Positions 9,094-17,567 of a stretch of DNA of 64,000 nucleotides are shown here, in pieces. A program made the translations under genes and the position numbers. This stretch comes from Candidatus Borrarchaeum yapensis (lineage in GTDB: Archaea > Asgardarchaeota > Sifarchaeia > Borrarchaeales > Borrarchaeaceae): positions 1 through 64,000 of the forward strand of contig JAEOSF010000014.1 in assembly GCA_016840515.1 (NCBI GenBank). The letters are read 5' to 3'. The notes under the pieces were generated by a model. The model did no database searches. It saw only the letters and a list, made by a program, of their open reading frames with translations, and was not told the DNA's origin. Position 1 is the first letter of the stretch. Each line of letters opens with the position of its first letter.

Positions 9094-10062
9094 TTGGGAA
9101 CTATAGGAGTGGTTACATGTGGCGGAGACGCACCAGGTATGAATGCCGCTATTCGAGCTATTACCCGTATCGCTTGTACCAAAAACCTGCAGGTTTTAGG
9201 TTTCGAGAATGGTTGGAACGGTCTAATAACAAACACATTTAGATCACTAACTCCTCACTCGGTTGGAGGAATTTTACATACAGGCGGTACAATCCTTCGA
9301 ACGTCTCGCTCTCTAAAGTTTAAAACAGAAGAGGGAATTAAAAAATCCGCTGAAACATTAGCGGACAATAATATTGATGGACTTGTGGTCATCGGAGGCA
9401 ATGGCTCTTTTAATGGAGCTTTGGAATTAAGCAAGAATCTTATTACTGACACTAAAATAATAGGCATACCTGCAACAATCGATAATGATGTTTTTGGAAC
9501 AGACGAGACTATAGGCTTCGATACTGCTGTAGATACAGCTGTTGTTGCAGTAGATAAAATTAGGGATACGATGGTTTCATTTAAACGGGTTTTTGTTATA
9601 GAAGTAATGGGACGAGAAAGAGGTTTCATTGCAGCAACAGTAGGGCTCGCGGTTGGGGCTGAAATAATTTTAGTTCCAGAAATAAAATTTGATAAGAACA
9701 AAGTTTTTGAAAGTATCAGAGAAAAACGTGCTAAAGGAAAAAGGTCGGGTATAATCGTGGCTGCCGAGGGAATAGGCGATTGTCAAAAACTTGCACAAGA
9801 AATAGAGGAAAATACAGGAGCAGAGACACGAAGGAGCGTACTAGGTTATATTCAACGAGGAGGCAATCCTTCTGCGAGAAGTAGGCTTCTAGCAAGTCTA
9901 TTTGCGAACAAGGCGATTGAATTATTGCTAAATGAACAAGCAAGCCGAATTGTTGGGCTACAAGATGGCGCTATAACAAGTATAGACCTTGAGACTTCAT
10001 GTAAGAAGGAAAAGCCACTAGAATTAGACTTAGTTAAATTGGCTGGCATTCTTTCAAGGTGA
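9094..10062 (+). CDS. ATP-dependent 6-phosphofructokinase family protein (PfkA type)
   Basis: About 322 residues, the usual length of bacterial-type PFK. Motifs: CGGDAPGMNAAIR (phosphate binding), PATIDNDVFGTD (catalytic Asp region, PATIDND), EVMGRERG (substrate binding). The nucleotide/Mg loop reads GGNGSFNGA instead of GGDGS: Asn replaces the conserved Mg-coordinating Asp. TTG start at 9094, eight bases after GGAGG; the nearby ATG at 9090 is out of frame. It would feed fructose-1,6-bisphosphate into glycolysis. PfkA-type enzymes are uncommon in archaea, so lateral origin is likely. The Asp-to-Asn change makes the phosphoryl donor uncertain. Confidence 0.88.
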   Translation: MGTIGVVTCGGDAPGMNAAIRAITRIACTKNLQVLGFENGWNGLITNTFRSLTPHSVGGILHTGGTILRTSRSLKFKTEEGIKKSAETLADNNIDGLVVIGGNGSFNGALELSKNLITDTKIIGIPATIDNDVFGTDETIGFDTAVDTAVVAVDKIRDTMVSFKRVFVIEVMGRERGFIAATVGLAVGAEIILVPEIKFDKNKVFESIREKRAKGKRSGIIVAAEGIGDCQKLAQEIEENTGAETRRSVLGYIQRGGNPSARSRLLASLFANKAIELLLNEQASRIVGLQDGAITSIDLETSCKKEKPLELDLVKLAGILSR

Positions 10063-10148
10063 ATTCTTAAATACTTTGCACCCATTTTCAGAAAAACACA
10101 GTTAAATGTTCTAAGAATGAATCAGAAATACAACTTTAGGTGATAAAA

Positions 10149-10976
10149 GTGCCCAGAATAGCAATCATTGGAGGCTCTGGCTTATATGAGCTTTTACAAA
10201 ACCCAACACATACTTTTGTGGACACACCTTTTGGAAAGACTCCTAGAATTGAAATCGGAAGTATAGATGATATTGAGGTTGCATTTCTTCCTAGACATTC
10301 ACGACCAGGGAATGAAACGGTTTCACATGCAATTCCTCCACATAAGGTAAATTACCGCGCAAATATCTACGGTTTAATGCAACTCGGCGTTGAACGAATT
10401 CTCGTATCAAATGCCGTTGGAACTCTTGACCCAAATCTCCCTCCAGGGAATATGTGTGTCGTTGACCAGTTTTTAGATATGACAAAAGAGGAACCTTATA
10501 CCTTTTATGATGGCGACACAACAATTGAACTCAAGGATGGTCGAAAAGTTTCGGGTACAGTTCATATTGACGTGAGTCAGCCTTTTTGCCCTGAATTACG
10601 AAGCGTACTCTTAGAGAGTGCTAGCAAAACTGGAGTCCCTGTAAAAGATGGAGGCGTCTATGTAAGAACTTCTGGCCCTCGCTTCGAGACCCCCGCAGAA
10701 ATCAATGCCTTTCGCATCTTAGGTGCGACAGTTGTTGGTATGACTGCGGCTCCTGAAGCTGTTTTAGCGCGTGAACTTGAACTTTGCTATGCAAGTATTT
10801 CCATGAGTACAAATTTCGCAGCCGGGATGCAACAAAAAATTTCACATGAAGAAGTAGGTGTGATCTTCGGACAGAACATTGAAAATGTGAAAAAAATTCT
10901 AAGAGAAGCTGTGCATCTAATTCCTAAGGAAAAATCGTGCCCTTGTCCCTCAGCGCTAGCAGGTGCAACTGCATAA
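10149..10976 (+). CDS. mtnP: S-methyl-5'-thioadenosine phosphorylase (MTAP/PNP family)
   Basis: About 275 residues. Cleaves methylthioadenosine to adenine and methylthioribose-1-phosphate, the substrate of the MtnA-like enzyme at 1359-2633. Motifs: IAIIGGSGLYEL, PRHSRPGNETVSHAIPPHKV (phosphate and purine pocket), VSNAVGTL, GGVYVRTSGPRFETPAEI, VVGMTAAPEAVLARE. GTG at 10149 is chosen because AGGTGAT lies just before it and it gives the family start MPRIAIIGGSG. A general purine nucleoside phosphorylase is possible; the GMTAAPE segment fits the MTAP branch. Confidence 0.9.
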   Translation: MPRIAIIGGSGLYELLQNPTHTFVDTPFGKTPRIEIGSIDDIEVAFLPRHSRPGNETVSHAIPPHKVNYRANIYGLMQLGVERILVSNAVGTLDPNLPPGNMCVVDQFLDMTKEEPYTFYDGDTTIELKDGRKVSGTVHIDVSQPFCPELRSVLLESASKTGVPVKDGGVYVRTSGPRFETPAEINAFRILGATVVGMTAAPEAVLARELELCYASISMSTNFAAGMQQKISHEEVGVIFGQNIENVKKILREAVHLIPKEKSCPCPSALAGATA

Positions 10977-11216
10977 GGTCTCTTTATTTTTCCTTTTGAC
11001 CCTAAGAAAACTGTTTGACAATTTTTTTTAAGACATACACTAATCATCTCGGCATGCCCATATCGTTGGAAGAGTAAAAGTAAAGTAAACCAGTAGGAGT
11101 CCTTTTAATACGTTATGTCGGCGAAATATGATTGTGTTTTGAACACGATTCTTTTAAATTAAATTGAGAATATATTATTGCACATCTGATAGAACAGTTT
11201 ATCATACTTTCAGGAA

Positions 11217-11972
11217 ATGAAAACTATGAAGTTAAGACCCCGACTTACTGCATATAAATTGTATATCTCTGATTTATATGCTGGTTCGTATGTTCGAAAA
11301 GAAAGAGTAGCCTTCTTAGATACCTCGATTGGTCCTGTCACAAGAGTGAGACTCTTATGTACAATAGTGCAGAGATATGACAATGTAGAAAAAAAATACA
11401 GTTCATTCACGCTAGATGATGCAACTGATACTATTAGACTAAAAGCCTGGCGGGAAGATATTGAAGCACTTGCAGATTATGAGGTCGGGGATATTGTAGA
11501 TGTTATTGGAAAAATACGTCAACAAGAAGATGGAGAATTATTCGTAATTCCTGAAAATGTCATTAAAGTAGAAGATGTTAATATTGAGCTGCTACGTCAG
11601 CTAGAAATTCTTGAGTTACACAACCTGATGGGTAGTAAAACCATAACTAAAACACAACCTGAGAAAGAACCCGAAGAAAAAGAACCCGAAGAAAAAGAAC
11701 CCGAAGAAAAAGAACCCGAAGAAAAAGAACCAAAAAAAACTAAACGTACTGAAAAAATTGAAACGCAGCTTCCACAAGAAAGTGAAGTCAACACAAGAAA
11801 AGAAGTCATGAACCTTATAAGAACACTTGACACAGGTAAAGGTGCACCTTATAAAGAAATCATAGAAAATTCTTCAGAAGACGATGAGGATGCTGTAGAA
11901 ACAATTATATTAGATTTATTAAACGAAGGAGTCATATATGAACCAGAACCAGGTCGCTATAAAGAATTATAA
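11217..11972 (+). CDS. RPA32-like single-stranded DNA-binding protein (OB fold plus winged helix)
   Basis: About 251 residues. Residues about 20-120 form an OB-fold (TSIGPVTRVRLLCTIVQRYDN..YSSFTLDDATDTIRLKAW..YEVGDIVDVIGKI), the nucleic-acid-binding unit of replication protein A; a low-complexity acidic linker of EPEEK repeats follows, then a C-terminal winged-helix-like domain (about 190-251, ending LLNEGVIYEPEPGRYKEL). This OB-linker-wH order is that of the eukaryotic RPA32 subunit. The linker is coded by four exact 15-base repeats. ATG 11217 or 11226 may be the start (AGGAAATGA upstream). It would act in replication and repair. Confidence 0.8.
   Translation: MKTMKLRPRLTAYKLYISDLYAGSYVRKERVAFLDTSIGPVTRVRLLCTIVQRYDNVEKKYSSFTLDDATDTIRLKAWREDIEALADYEVGDIVDVIGKIRQQEDGELFVIPENVIKVEDVNIELLRQLEILELHNLMGSKTITKTQPEKEPEEKEPEEKEPEEKEPEEKEPKKTKRTEKIETQLPQESEVNTRKEVMNLIRTLDTGKGAPYKEIIENSSEDDEDAVETIILDLLNEGVIYEPEPGRYKEL
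11667..11726 (+). repeat. Four tandem copies of a 15-base repeat inside the RPA32-like gene
   Basis: The unit GAACCCGAAGAAAAA occurs four times without change and encodes (EPEEK)4, with imperfect units on both sides. Perfect identity at synonymous positions suggests recent slippage expansion. Confidence 0.95.
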
Positions 11973-11986
11973 CGAGGTGATAAATT

Positions 11987-12409
11987 ATGGATGCTGATTT
12001 CTTTGATTATGGTGAACTGCTGAAAAAAGCAAAAGAACAAGTCCCCCCAGACATTTACCATCATAAGCGATTCGAAATACCTAATGTAGACCTTTTCATA
12101 GAAGGTAACAGGACTGTGGTACAGAATTGGAAAGATATTACTAGCAAATTAAATAGAGACTCCGCACATATTTTGAAATTCTTGACTAGAGAATTAGCGA
12201 CTGCAGGCACCATGGATGGACCACGAGCTATATTTCAAGGAAAATTCTCGAAGAACTTCCTTAACGGTTTGATTGAACGCTATGCCAAACGCTACCTCAT
12301 TTGCCCAACTTGCACATCTCCAGATACAGTTCTGTTAAAAGAAGGCCCTTATCATTTTATTAAATGTGAGGCATGCGGTGCAAAAGAAGCAGTTACAAAA
12401 CTGAAATAA
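11987..12409 (+). CDS. Translation initiation factor aIF2 beta subunit
   Basis: About 140 residues, the standard archaeal length. Seen: the family's RFEIPNVDLFIEGNRTVVQN start, a central alpha-beta domain (HILKFLTRELATAG) and the C-terminal Cys4 zinc ribbon (CPTC...KCEACG). It binds aIF2 gamma to deliver initiator tRNA. ATG behind GAGGTGAT, 15 bases after the RPA32-like gene, so co-transcribed with it and with DUF424 and NMD3 downstream in an informational cluster. Confidence 0.95.
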   Translation: MDADFFDYGELLKKAKEQVPPDIYHHKRFEIPNVDLFIEGNRTVVQNWKDITSKLNRDSAHILKFLTRELATAGTMDGPRAIFQGKFSKNFLNGLIERYAKRYLICPTCTSPDTVLLKEGPYHFIKCEACGAKEAVTKLK

Positions 12410-12451
12410 GAATGAAGATCAAAGCATAAGATCTTCCTCGGTGGAATTCCA

Positions 12452-12751
12452 ATGACAAAAGTATATTTTCGAGTCTTTAAAACGGAAAAGGATATTATGG
12501 TAGCAGTGTGCGATGCTGATATAGTCGGAAAAAAATTCTCTGATGGTAAAAGTAAACTGAATATCGAAGAGAATTTCTATAAAGGAACCTTGGGTACATT
12601 AGAAGACGGTATTCAAGCCATGAATGGTGCTACCATCATAAATGTCCTTGGGGAAAAAATCATCTCAAAAATGATCGATGATGGCATAATCAGTGAACAT
12701 AGTGTGATTTGTATTTGTGGAGTTCCTCACGCGCAAATAATTTGTATGTAG
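12452..12751 (+). CDS. DUF424 family protein
   Basis: About 99 residues matching the small archaeal DUF424 family: MTKVYFRVFKTEKDIMVAVCD start, central NIEENFYKG and a C-terminal VICICGVPHAQI. DUF424 genes commonly lie beside aIF2-beta and NMD3 genes in archaea, as here, which suggests a role in translation or ribosome assembly, still unproven. ATG with GGTGGA upstream; stop codon TAG. Confidence 0.85.
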   Translation: MTKVYFRVFKTEKDIMVAVCDADIVGKKFSDGKSKLNIEENFYKGTLGTLEDGIQAMNGATIINVLGEKIISKMIDDGIISEHSVICICGVPHAQIICM

Positions 12752-12835
12752 TCACCATGGAATCTATGCCTTTCTCTCCCTTTTAGTTATCTTGTGTTAT
12801 AATAATAATAATAAATGTAAGAAGGGGCGACTTTT

Positions 12836-13939
12836 ATACCTTCACCTACACGTTTCTGTATCAAATGCGGAAAGTTTGAGCCTGAAGTGTCTCTCATTGG
12901 CACTCTTTGTCCTAAATGTTATAAAGAGGAAATACCGGCTATAACTTTCAAAAAACCCATGTCTGTTCTTATATGTCCTCATTGCATTGCGACTAAAAGT
13001 GGTAGCAGATGGCATTACCCTTCCTCTGACGATCTAACTCAATTTATTGAATCTTTTGTCATAAAAAAGGTGAAAGAAAGTATAAATCTACAAAAATCCG
13101 ATGAACTCATTTCAATTGAACCCGAGTTTTTGTTGGATGAGGCTTCAAAAGAAATAGACGTAACAGTTACTATCAAACGTAGCCAAATTGCAACAGAACC
13201 CTACAGTGAGATAAGCAAAATCTCAATTCCTTTTGAATATCAACTTTGTCCAAGATGTTCCCGAGTTAAAAGCGGGTCTTACGAAGCCATACTTCAGGTA
13301 CGCGGAGCGAAAGGAACTCTTTCTCCAGAAGAACGTGAAAAAATTCTATCGTTGATTGAAAATACTATCAAAAATCGATTTAAAGAACCTCCTCAATCTA
13401 TTGTATCAAAGATTGTTCAAAAAAATGAAGGCATGGATTTGTACTTCGTTTCGTCTAATTTAGCTATTACACTTGCCTCTACCCTTCGAGATTCAGTTGC
13501 GGCATTAATGAAAACAACCTCAAAACTCGTTGGATTAGATAAATCCACAAATAAAAGACGATATCGGGTTTATATATCTGTTAGAATCCCTCATTTCCAA
13601 GTTGGAGATTTTATTAAACTGGATGATTCCTTTTATGAGATTCATGCTATTGGAGGAGGTAAAATTTCACTTCATAACCTCAAAACCAAAGCACATCGCT
13701 CCCTTTTAGCAAAAAACCTATGGACACAAATTTCTAATCGACAATTAGAGGTTCTTCCAAAAGAAGAGTATTTGCATTCATATCTCGTAATCGCTGAAAC
13801 CCCTGATTCTCTCCAAATCATGAATATGAAAACCTATGAGACTTATGAAGTCCAAAAAGAAATTAACAAAAGCATTGTAAGTGGAGATACCATTAAAGGT
13901 TTTCAGATCAATGATAACGTCTTTCTTTTAGAGAATTAA
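12836..13939 (+). CDS. NMD3 homologue (large ribosomal subunit maturation factor)
   Basis: About 367 residues. The N-terminus carries the NMD3 zinc-binding cysteine pairs: RFCIKCG, TLCPKC, LICPHC and LCPRCSR. Downstream are the eIF5A-like and OB-like beta-rich domains expected for the family (RRYRVYISVRIPHFQVGDFIKLDD). If translation began at the first conventional start, GTG 12887, the first CxxC pair would be lost. The open frame extends upstream to a stop at 12818 and contains only an ATA (12836), eight bases after AAGGGG, as a plausible start, so I place the start there. In eukaryotes NMD3 is the 60S export adaptor; in archaea it probably acts in 50S assembly. Confidence 0.85.
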   Translation: MPSPTRFCIKCGKFEPEVSLIGTLCPKCYKEEIPAITFKKPMSVLICPHCIATKSGSRWHYPSSDDLTQFIESFVIKKVKESINLQKSDELISIEPEFLLDEASKEIDVTVTIKRSQIATEPYSEISKISIPFEYQLCPRCSRVKSGSYEAILQVRGAKGTLSPEEREKILSLIENTIKNRFKEPPQSIVSKIVQKNEGMDLYFVSSNLAITLASTLRDSVAALMKTTSKLVGLDKSTNKRRYRVYISVRIPHFQVGDFIKLDDSFYEIHAIGGGKISLHNLKTKAHRSLLAKNLWTQISNRQLEVLPKEEYLHSYLVIAETPDSLQIMNMKTYETYEVQKEINKSIVSGDTIKGFQINDNVFLLEN

Positions 13940-14297
13940 GAATTCACAGTTTGCTTCATGGTCTAATTTTTGTTTCTCTCTGTTGATGTCTTCATTTTGC
14001 AGTCCTAGGACAACGCTTCATTCAATTTAAATAAATTTTATTGAGTATACGAATTCCTACAAATGTGCGAATAATGGATGCATAGAAAACAAACTTTTTG
14101 AAATCAGAAGATAAAAATTAATGCAAATAGTTCTGGATCACGTTAAGTTTTTTGTTTTCATCGTCGCGCGGTAATTATATAAAACTTAACTGATGAAATT
14201 GTCATAATTCTTTATTTCATTGAAGTTTATCAATCTGAATAGATCAACTCACTGAGATAACATGTAAGCACAAAAATGTTGTTTGTGGAGGAATTGT
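13940..14297. other. Intergenic region upstream of the aIF1A operon
   Basis: No coding potential seen on either strand. Contains a T-rich stretch after the NMD3 gene and a likely TATA box (AATTATATAAAAC, about 14172-14184) that may drive aIF1A-RIO1-KH. Confidence 0.4.
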
Positions 14298-14651
14298 TTG
14301 TCTAAGAAGAAAAAAAGTAAAGGAAAAGGTAAAGGAAAAGGTAAAGGAAAGAAAAATGTCGGTCCAAGCACAGATTATGCTGTCCGGAGAGTTCGTCTGC
14401 CTGATGAAGGCGAACTTCTAGGAATCGTTACCCGTCTCTTAGGTAATGACAGGGTAGTTGTAAAATGTACAGACGGGATCACCCGAACTTGTAGAATACC
14501 CGGACGGATGAGAAAACGCGTCTGGATTCGAGCAGATGATGTAGTCCTCGTGACTCCCTGGGACTTCCAGGATGAAAAAGCTGATATCATTTGGAGATAT
14601 AACCCTGGACAGGTAAGATTTTTAGAAGAACGAGGATATCTTGATTTATAG
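14298..14651 (+). CDS. Translation initiation factor aIF1A
   Basis: About 117 residues. S1/OB-fold factor that helps scan and position initiator tRNA. Seen: a lysine/glycine-rich N-terminal tail (KGKGKGKGKGKK), EGELLGIVTRLLGNDRV, CRIPGRMRKRVWIRADDVVLV and the C-terminal WRYNPGQVRFLEERGYL. TTG at 14298 is the start, six bases after GGAGG; an earlier in-frame TTG would place the Shine-Dalgarno inside the gene. First gene of a three-gene operon with RIO1 and a KH protein, a conserved archaeal arrangement. The K/G repeats derive from a 12-base AAAGGTAAAGGA repeat. Confidence 0.93.
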   Translation: MSKKKKSKGKGKGKGKGKKNVGPSTDYAVRRVRLPDEGELLGIVTRLLGNDRVVVKCTDGITRTCRIPGRMRKRVWIRADDVVLVTPWDFQDEKADIIWRYNPGQVRFLEERGYLDL

Positions 14652-14669
14652 TTATAGGTGGGTGGAACT

Positions 14670-15455
14670 GTGCCAGAGCGCGTCGCCCATGATGAAGTTG
14701 ATCGTTTAGAAAAGGATAAGATTGACAAACGGAGGATCAAAGATAAAGATTCTGATGACTTAAAGGTTGTTGAATCTGTATTTGATAAAGCGACTGTTCT
14801 TACTCTCGATAAACTGATTCGGAAGGGTGTCATTAAGCGATTTGTGGGAATAATTTCTTCTGGAAAAGAAGCAAATGTTTATTATGTGAAGAGCCCAGAG
14901 GATTCAGACGTTGCCGTCAAGATTTTTCGGACTCATTCTGAATTCAGAAAATATGCTCTTCCATACATCGAAGGCGATTATCGCTTCAAATTGAAACGAA
15001 AGGACGCTCGATCAATTACCTTCCTCTGGACTTTAAAAGAGTTTAAGAACTTACAACTCGCTAAGGCATGTGGTGTTAGAGTGCCTTCCCCCATTGAAGT
15101 CAGAAACAATGTCTTGGTAATGGAATTCATTGGTATTGATGGACTTCCTGCACCTCGAATGAAAGATATTCCACCAGAAAACCCTGAAAAGATATTTCAT
15201 CAAATACTTGAAGAGATTTCCCGCTTATATCATAAGGCAAAACTGGTTCATGCAGATTTAAGCGAATATAATATCCTGATGCACCATAATGAGCCTGTTT
15301 TGATTGACATCTCCCAAGGTGTTGTTCTTCACCATCCTCATGCAAAGGATTTCCTCTATCGAGATATTAAAACAATTGTTACTTACTTCAATAAACTAGA
15401 TGTTTCAACACCTCTCCCAAAGGAGATTTTTGATGAAATCATTAAAGAAAAATGA
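14670..15455 (+). CDS. RIO1-type serine/threonine kinase
   Basis: About 261 residues. Atypical kinase/ATPase acting in late small-subunit maturation. Motifs: P-loop-like ISSGKEANVYYV (RIO-specific SGKEA), VAVKIFRT with the catalytic Lys, VMEFIG hinge, LVHADLSEYNIL (catalytic loop, HxDLSEYN), LIDISQGV (metal-binding Asp) and FLYRDIKTIVTYF. GTG 14670 is chosen as start because GGTGG precedes it by four bases. It lies 18 bases after aIF1A and 22 before the KH gene. Confidence 0.93.
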   Translation: MPERVAHDEVDRLEKDKIDKRRIKDKDSDDLKVVESVFDKATVLTLDKLIRKGVIKRFVGIISSGKEANVYYVKSPEDSDVAVKIFRTHSEFRKYALPYIEGDYRFKLKRKDARSITFLWTLKEFKNLQLAKACGVRVPSPIEVRNNVLVMEFIGIDGLPAPRMKDIPPENPEKIFHQILEEISRLYHKAKLVHADLSEYNILMHHNEPVLIDISQGVVLHHPHAKDFLYRDIKTIVTYFNKLDVSTPLPKEIFDEIIKEK

Positions 15456-15477
15456 AGTTCCTCTTTAGGTGATCGAA

Positions 15478-16059
15478 ATGGCTATCTATGGGACTATGCG
15501 GACAAAAATCCCACACGAAAGAATTGCTGTTTGCATTGGAACGAATGGTGAGACTAAAAAGCATGTCGAGGATGTAACTCACACAAAAATCACAATTGAT
15601 AGTGTAGATGGAGTCGTCCTGGTAGAATCAACTCCACAAACAGAGGATCCACTTGCCGTCTGGCGTGCTCGAGATATCGTTCTTGCAATTGGGCGTGGAT
15701 TTTCTCCTAAACGCGCTTTTAAACTCCTTGATGAAGATATGATCCTAGAAATTATCTTTTTAGATACATCGGCCAATACACCGAAGGCACTTAAACGTAT
15801 CAGCGGACGCTTAATTGGCGAACGTGGCAAAACACGAAGAATTATAGAAGAATTTACTGGGGCAGCTCTCAGTATCTACGGTCATTCAGTGTCTCTCATT
15901 GGCACTATCGAAAGAGTAAATGTGGCAAAAGAGGCAGTTCAAATGCTTCTTAAAGGGTTAGCTCATAAAACTGTGTATTCTTTCTTAGATCGTAAACAAA
16001 GGGAATTGAAAAAGGCGGAACTGTCTCTTTGGAAACCTGCATCTGATTTTAACCTCTAA
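15478..16059 (+). CDS. KH-domain small-subunit assembly factor (Dim2/Pno1-like)
   Basis: About 193 residues with two KH-type RNA-binding regions: the first at residues about 10-80 (IPHERIAVCIGTNGETKKHVE, a degenerate GxxG), the second with GRLIGERGKTRRIIEEFTGA (GERG loop). Archaeal homologues of Pno1/Dim2 bind 16S rRNA near its 3' end and work with RIO1 and the endonuclease Nob1. ATG 15478 preferred, after AGGTGAT. Third gene of the aIF1A-RIO1 operon. Confidence 0.9.
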   Translation: MAIYGTMRTKIPHERIAVCIGTNGETKKHVEDVTHTKITIDSVDGVVLVESTPQTEDPLAVWRARDIVLAIGRGFSPKRAFKLLDEDMILEIIFLDTSANTPKALKRISGRLIGERGKTRRIIEEFTGAALSIYGHSVSLIGTIERVNVAKEAVQMLLKGLAHKTVYSFLDRKQRELKKAELSLWKPASDFNL

Positions 16060-16061
16060 AA

Positions 16062-17027
16062 TCAACCGAACATCTCTTGTAGCCAGCGGATGTACATTCT
16101 AATTCCATCTTCTAATTTCACTTCTGATTTCCAGCTTAATGTTTCTAATTTTGTTATGTCCAATAGCATCCTGTGTACATCTCCTTTCCATCCCTTTTTC
16201 CCACCGGTGTAAGAAAATTGCACATCGTCTAAATCAAATTCGTCAGCAATAATCTCTGCTATTTTTCTTACTTCAATTTGATCACTGACACCTACGTTGA
16301 AGGCATCATAGTTCATTTCACTATTGATTATATATTCAGTTATTTCCATAGTCGCCGCTATACAGTCTGAGATATACATATAACTTTTATTCTGCTTGCC
16401 ATCACCAAGAATCTCCAATTCTCTAGGATTTTTCTTTAACTTCCAGAAAAAATCATGCATGACTCCATGTATCGATCTAGGTCCATATATGTTAGCGTAT
16501 CTAAGTGAAACACCTTTCATGTTATAACACTCGCTATAGGCTGAGATATACATCTCGCATGCTGCTTTTGATGCGCCATATATACTTATTGGCTTCATTA
16601 TATAACTCTCTGGAGTTGGATAGACTTCAACGTCCCCGTAAATCGTTCCCCCAGATGACGCAAACACCAACAAACCTACATCATTTAATCTCATTGCTTC
16701 AAGAAGGTTCATTGTTCCAAGGACATTTATAGAAAAATCCATGTGAGGTTCCTTTACGCTCAATTTGACATCGGGATTAGCTGCAAAATGAAATACTGCA
16801 TCTTTGTCAGCACAATTCTCCTGTAACACTTTTTTTTCTCGTATATCTCCTCTCACGAATTTAAAATCTTCATTATTAATGTGTTCTTCAATATATTCCA
16901 TTGTTGAGGCAGAAAGATTATCAACAACCGTAACTTCATTCTCTAATTCTATTAAACGGTCTACTAGATGACTTCCTATAAATCCACAGCCGCCTGTTAC
17001 CAATACTCTCTTATTTTTTAATGGCAA
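16062..17027 (-). CDS. NAD-dependent sugar-nucleotide epimerase/dehydratase (SDR family)
   Basis: About 321 residues, extended short-chain dehydrogenase. Seen: NAD-binding VTGGCGFIGSHL, acidic VVDNLSAS, the catalytic YxxxK as YGASKAACE, the upstream serine strand FASSGGTIYG, and substrate-domain NIYGPRS. Closest to UDP-glucose 4-epimerase or dTDP-glucose dehydratase-like enzymes; exact sugar unknown. It would supply activated sugars for S-layer or lipid glycosylation. TTG start at 17027. It is convergent with the KH gene, with two bases between stops. Confidence 0.85.
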   Translation of the reverse strand: MPLKNKRVLVTGGCGFIGSHLVDRLIELENEVTVVDNLSASTMEYIEEHINNEDFKFVRGDIREKKVLQENCADKDAVFHFAANPDVKLSVKEPHMDFSINVLGTMNLLEAMRLNDVGLLVFASSGGTIYGDVEVYPTPESYIMKPISIYGASKAACEMYISAYSECYNMKGVSLRYANIYGPRSIHGVMHDFFWKLKKNPRELEILGDGKQNKSYMYISDCIAATMEITEYIINSEMNYDAFNVGVSDQIEVRKIAEIIADEFDLDDVQFSYTGGKKGWKGDVHRMLLDITKLETLSWKSEVKLEDGIRMYIRWLQEMFG

Positions 17028-17149
17028 AAGTATTTCACTTTTTAAGAGTTTATATTAGATTTGAGGAAAAATTCACATAAAATTCTTTCGTAATTTGTGG
17101 CAAAATTCGAGAGTTCGATTTGACTAATAGATTTCGTGTAAAAAGAGTA

Positions 17150-17242
17150 TGGCGCCGCCGGAAGGACTCGAACCTTCGACCAGCGGGTAACTGCCAAGGG
17201 TATGTTAACAGCCCGTCACTCTACCAACTGAGCTACGGCGGC
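17150..17242 (-). tRNA. tRNA-Asn (GTT) with a 17-base intron, CCA encoded
   Basis: Acceptor GCCGCCG pairs with CGGCGGC, D-arm GCTCAGTTGGTAGAG, T-arm GAAGGTTCGAGTCCTTC, discriminator G then CCA. The anticodon loop gives CTGTTA with anticodon GTT, and about 17 extra bases (around ACATACCCTTGGCAGTT) sit at the canonical 37/38 site. Removing them leaves 73 bases. Confidence 0.93.
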
Positions 17243-17567
17243 ACTTTAGCGACGACATTATGTCTTTTCAGTATTTTATAAATCTTCTCATTTTGAGCTA
17301 AGAACGCATCATTTACTTTCGTTTTTCTTTATACCTACACATATTACTTCCCATGGCATAAAAGATCTCAGTAAAAACTCGCACTTTGGATCATAGTTTT
17401 TTTCTTCTACATCTCAATACTTCTCTTTTTTTTAACGAATTTCTTATCGGCTTCAAAACATTTAACTCTTAAGCTGTCGGATATGAATATTAGAGAACTA
17501 AACCTTCAAATCAGTTTTGAATAGAGCATCAGAATATTCAATCAGCAGCGTTTAAAGAGGATATCCA
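17243..17567. other. Intergenic region between tRNA-Asn and the longin-like gene
   Basis: AT-rich. Apart from the probable tRNA-Asn promoter side and T-runs at about 17397-17433, no gene or clear structure is visible. Confidence 0.4.

Noticed and set aside
9255-9701. A 148-codon minus-strand frame within the phosphofructokinase gene
   Set aside because: Shadow of a well-identified gene on the other strand, without a ribosome-binding site.
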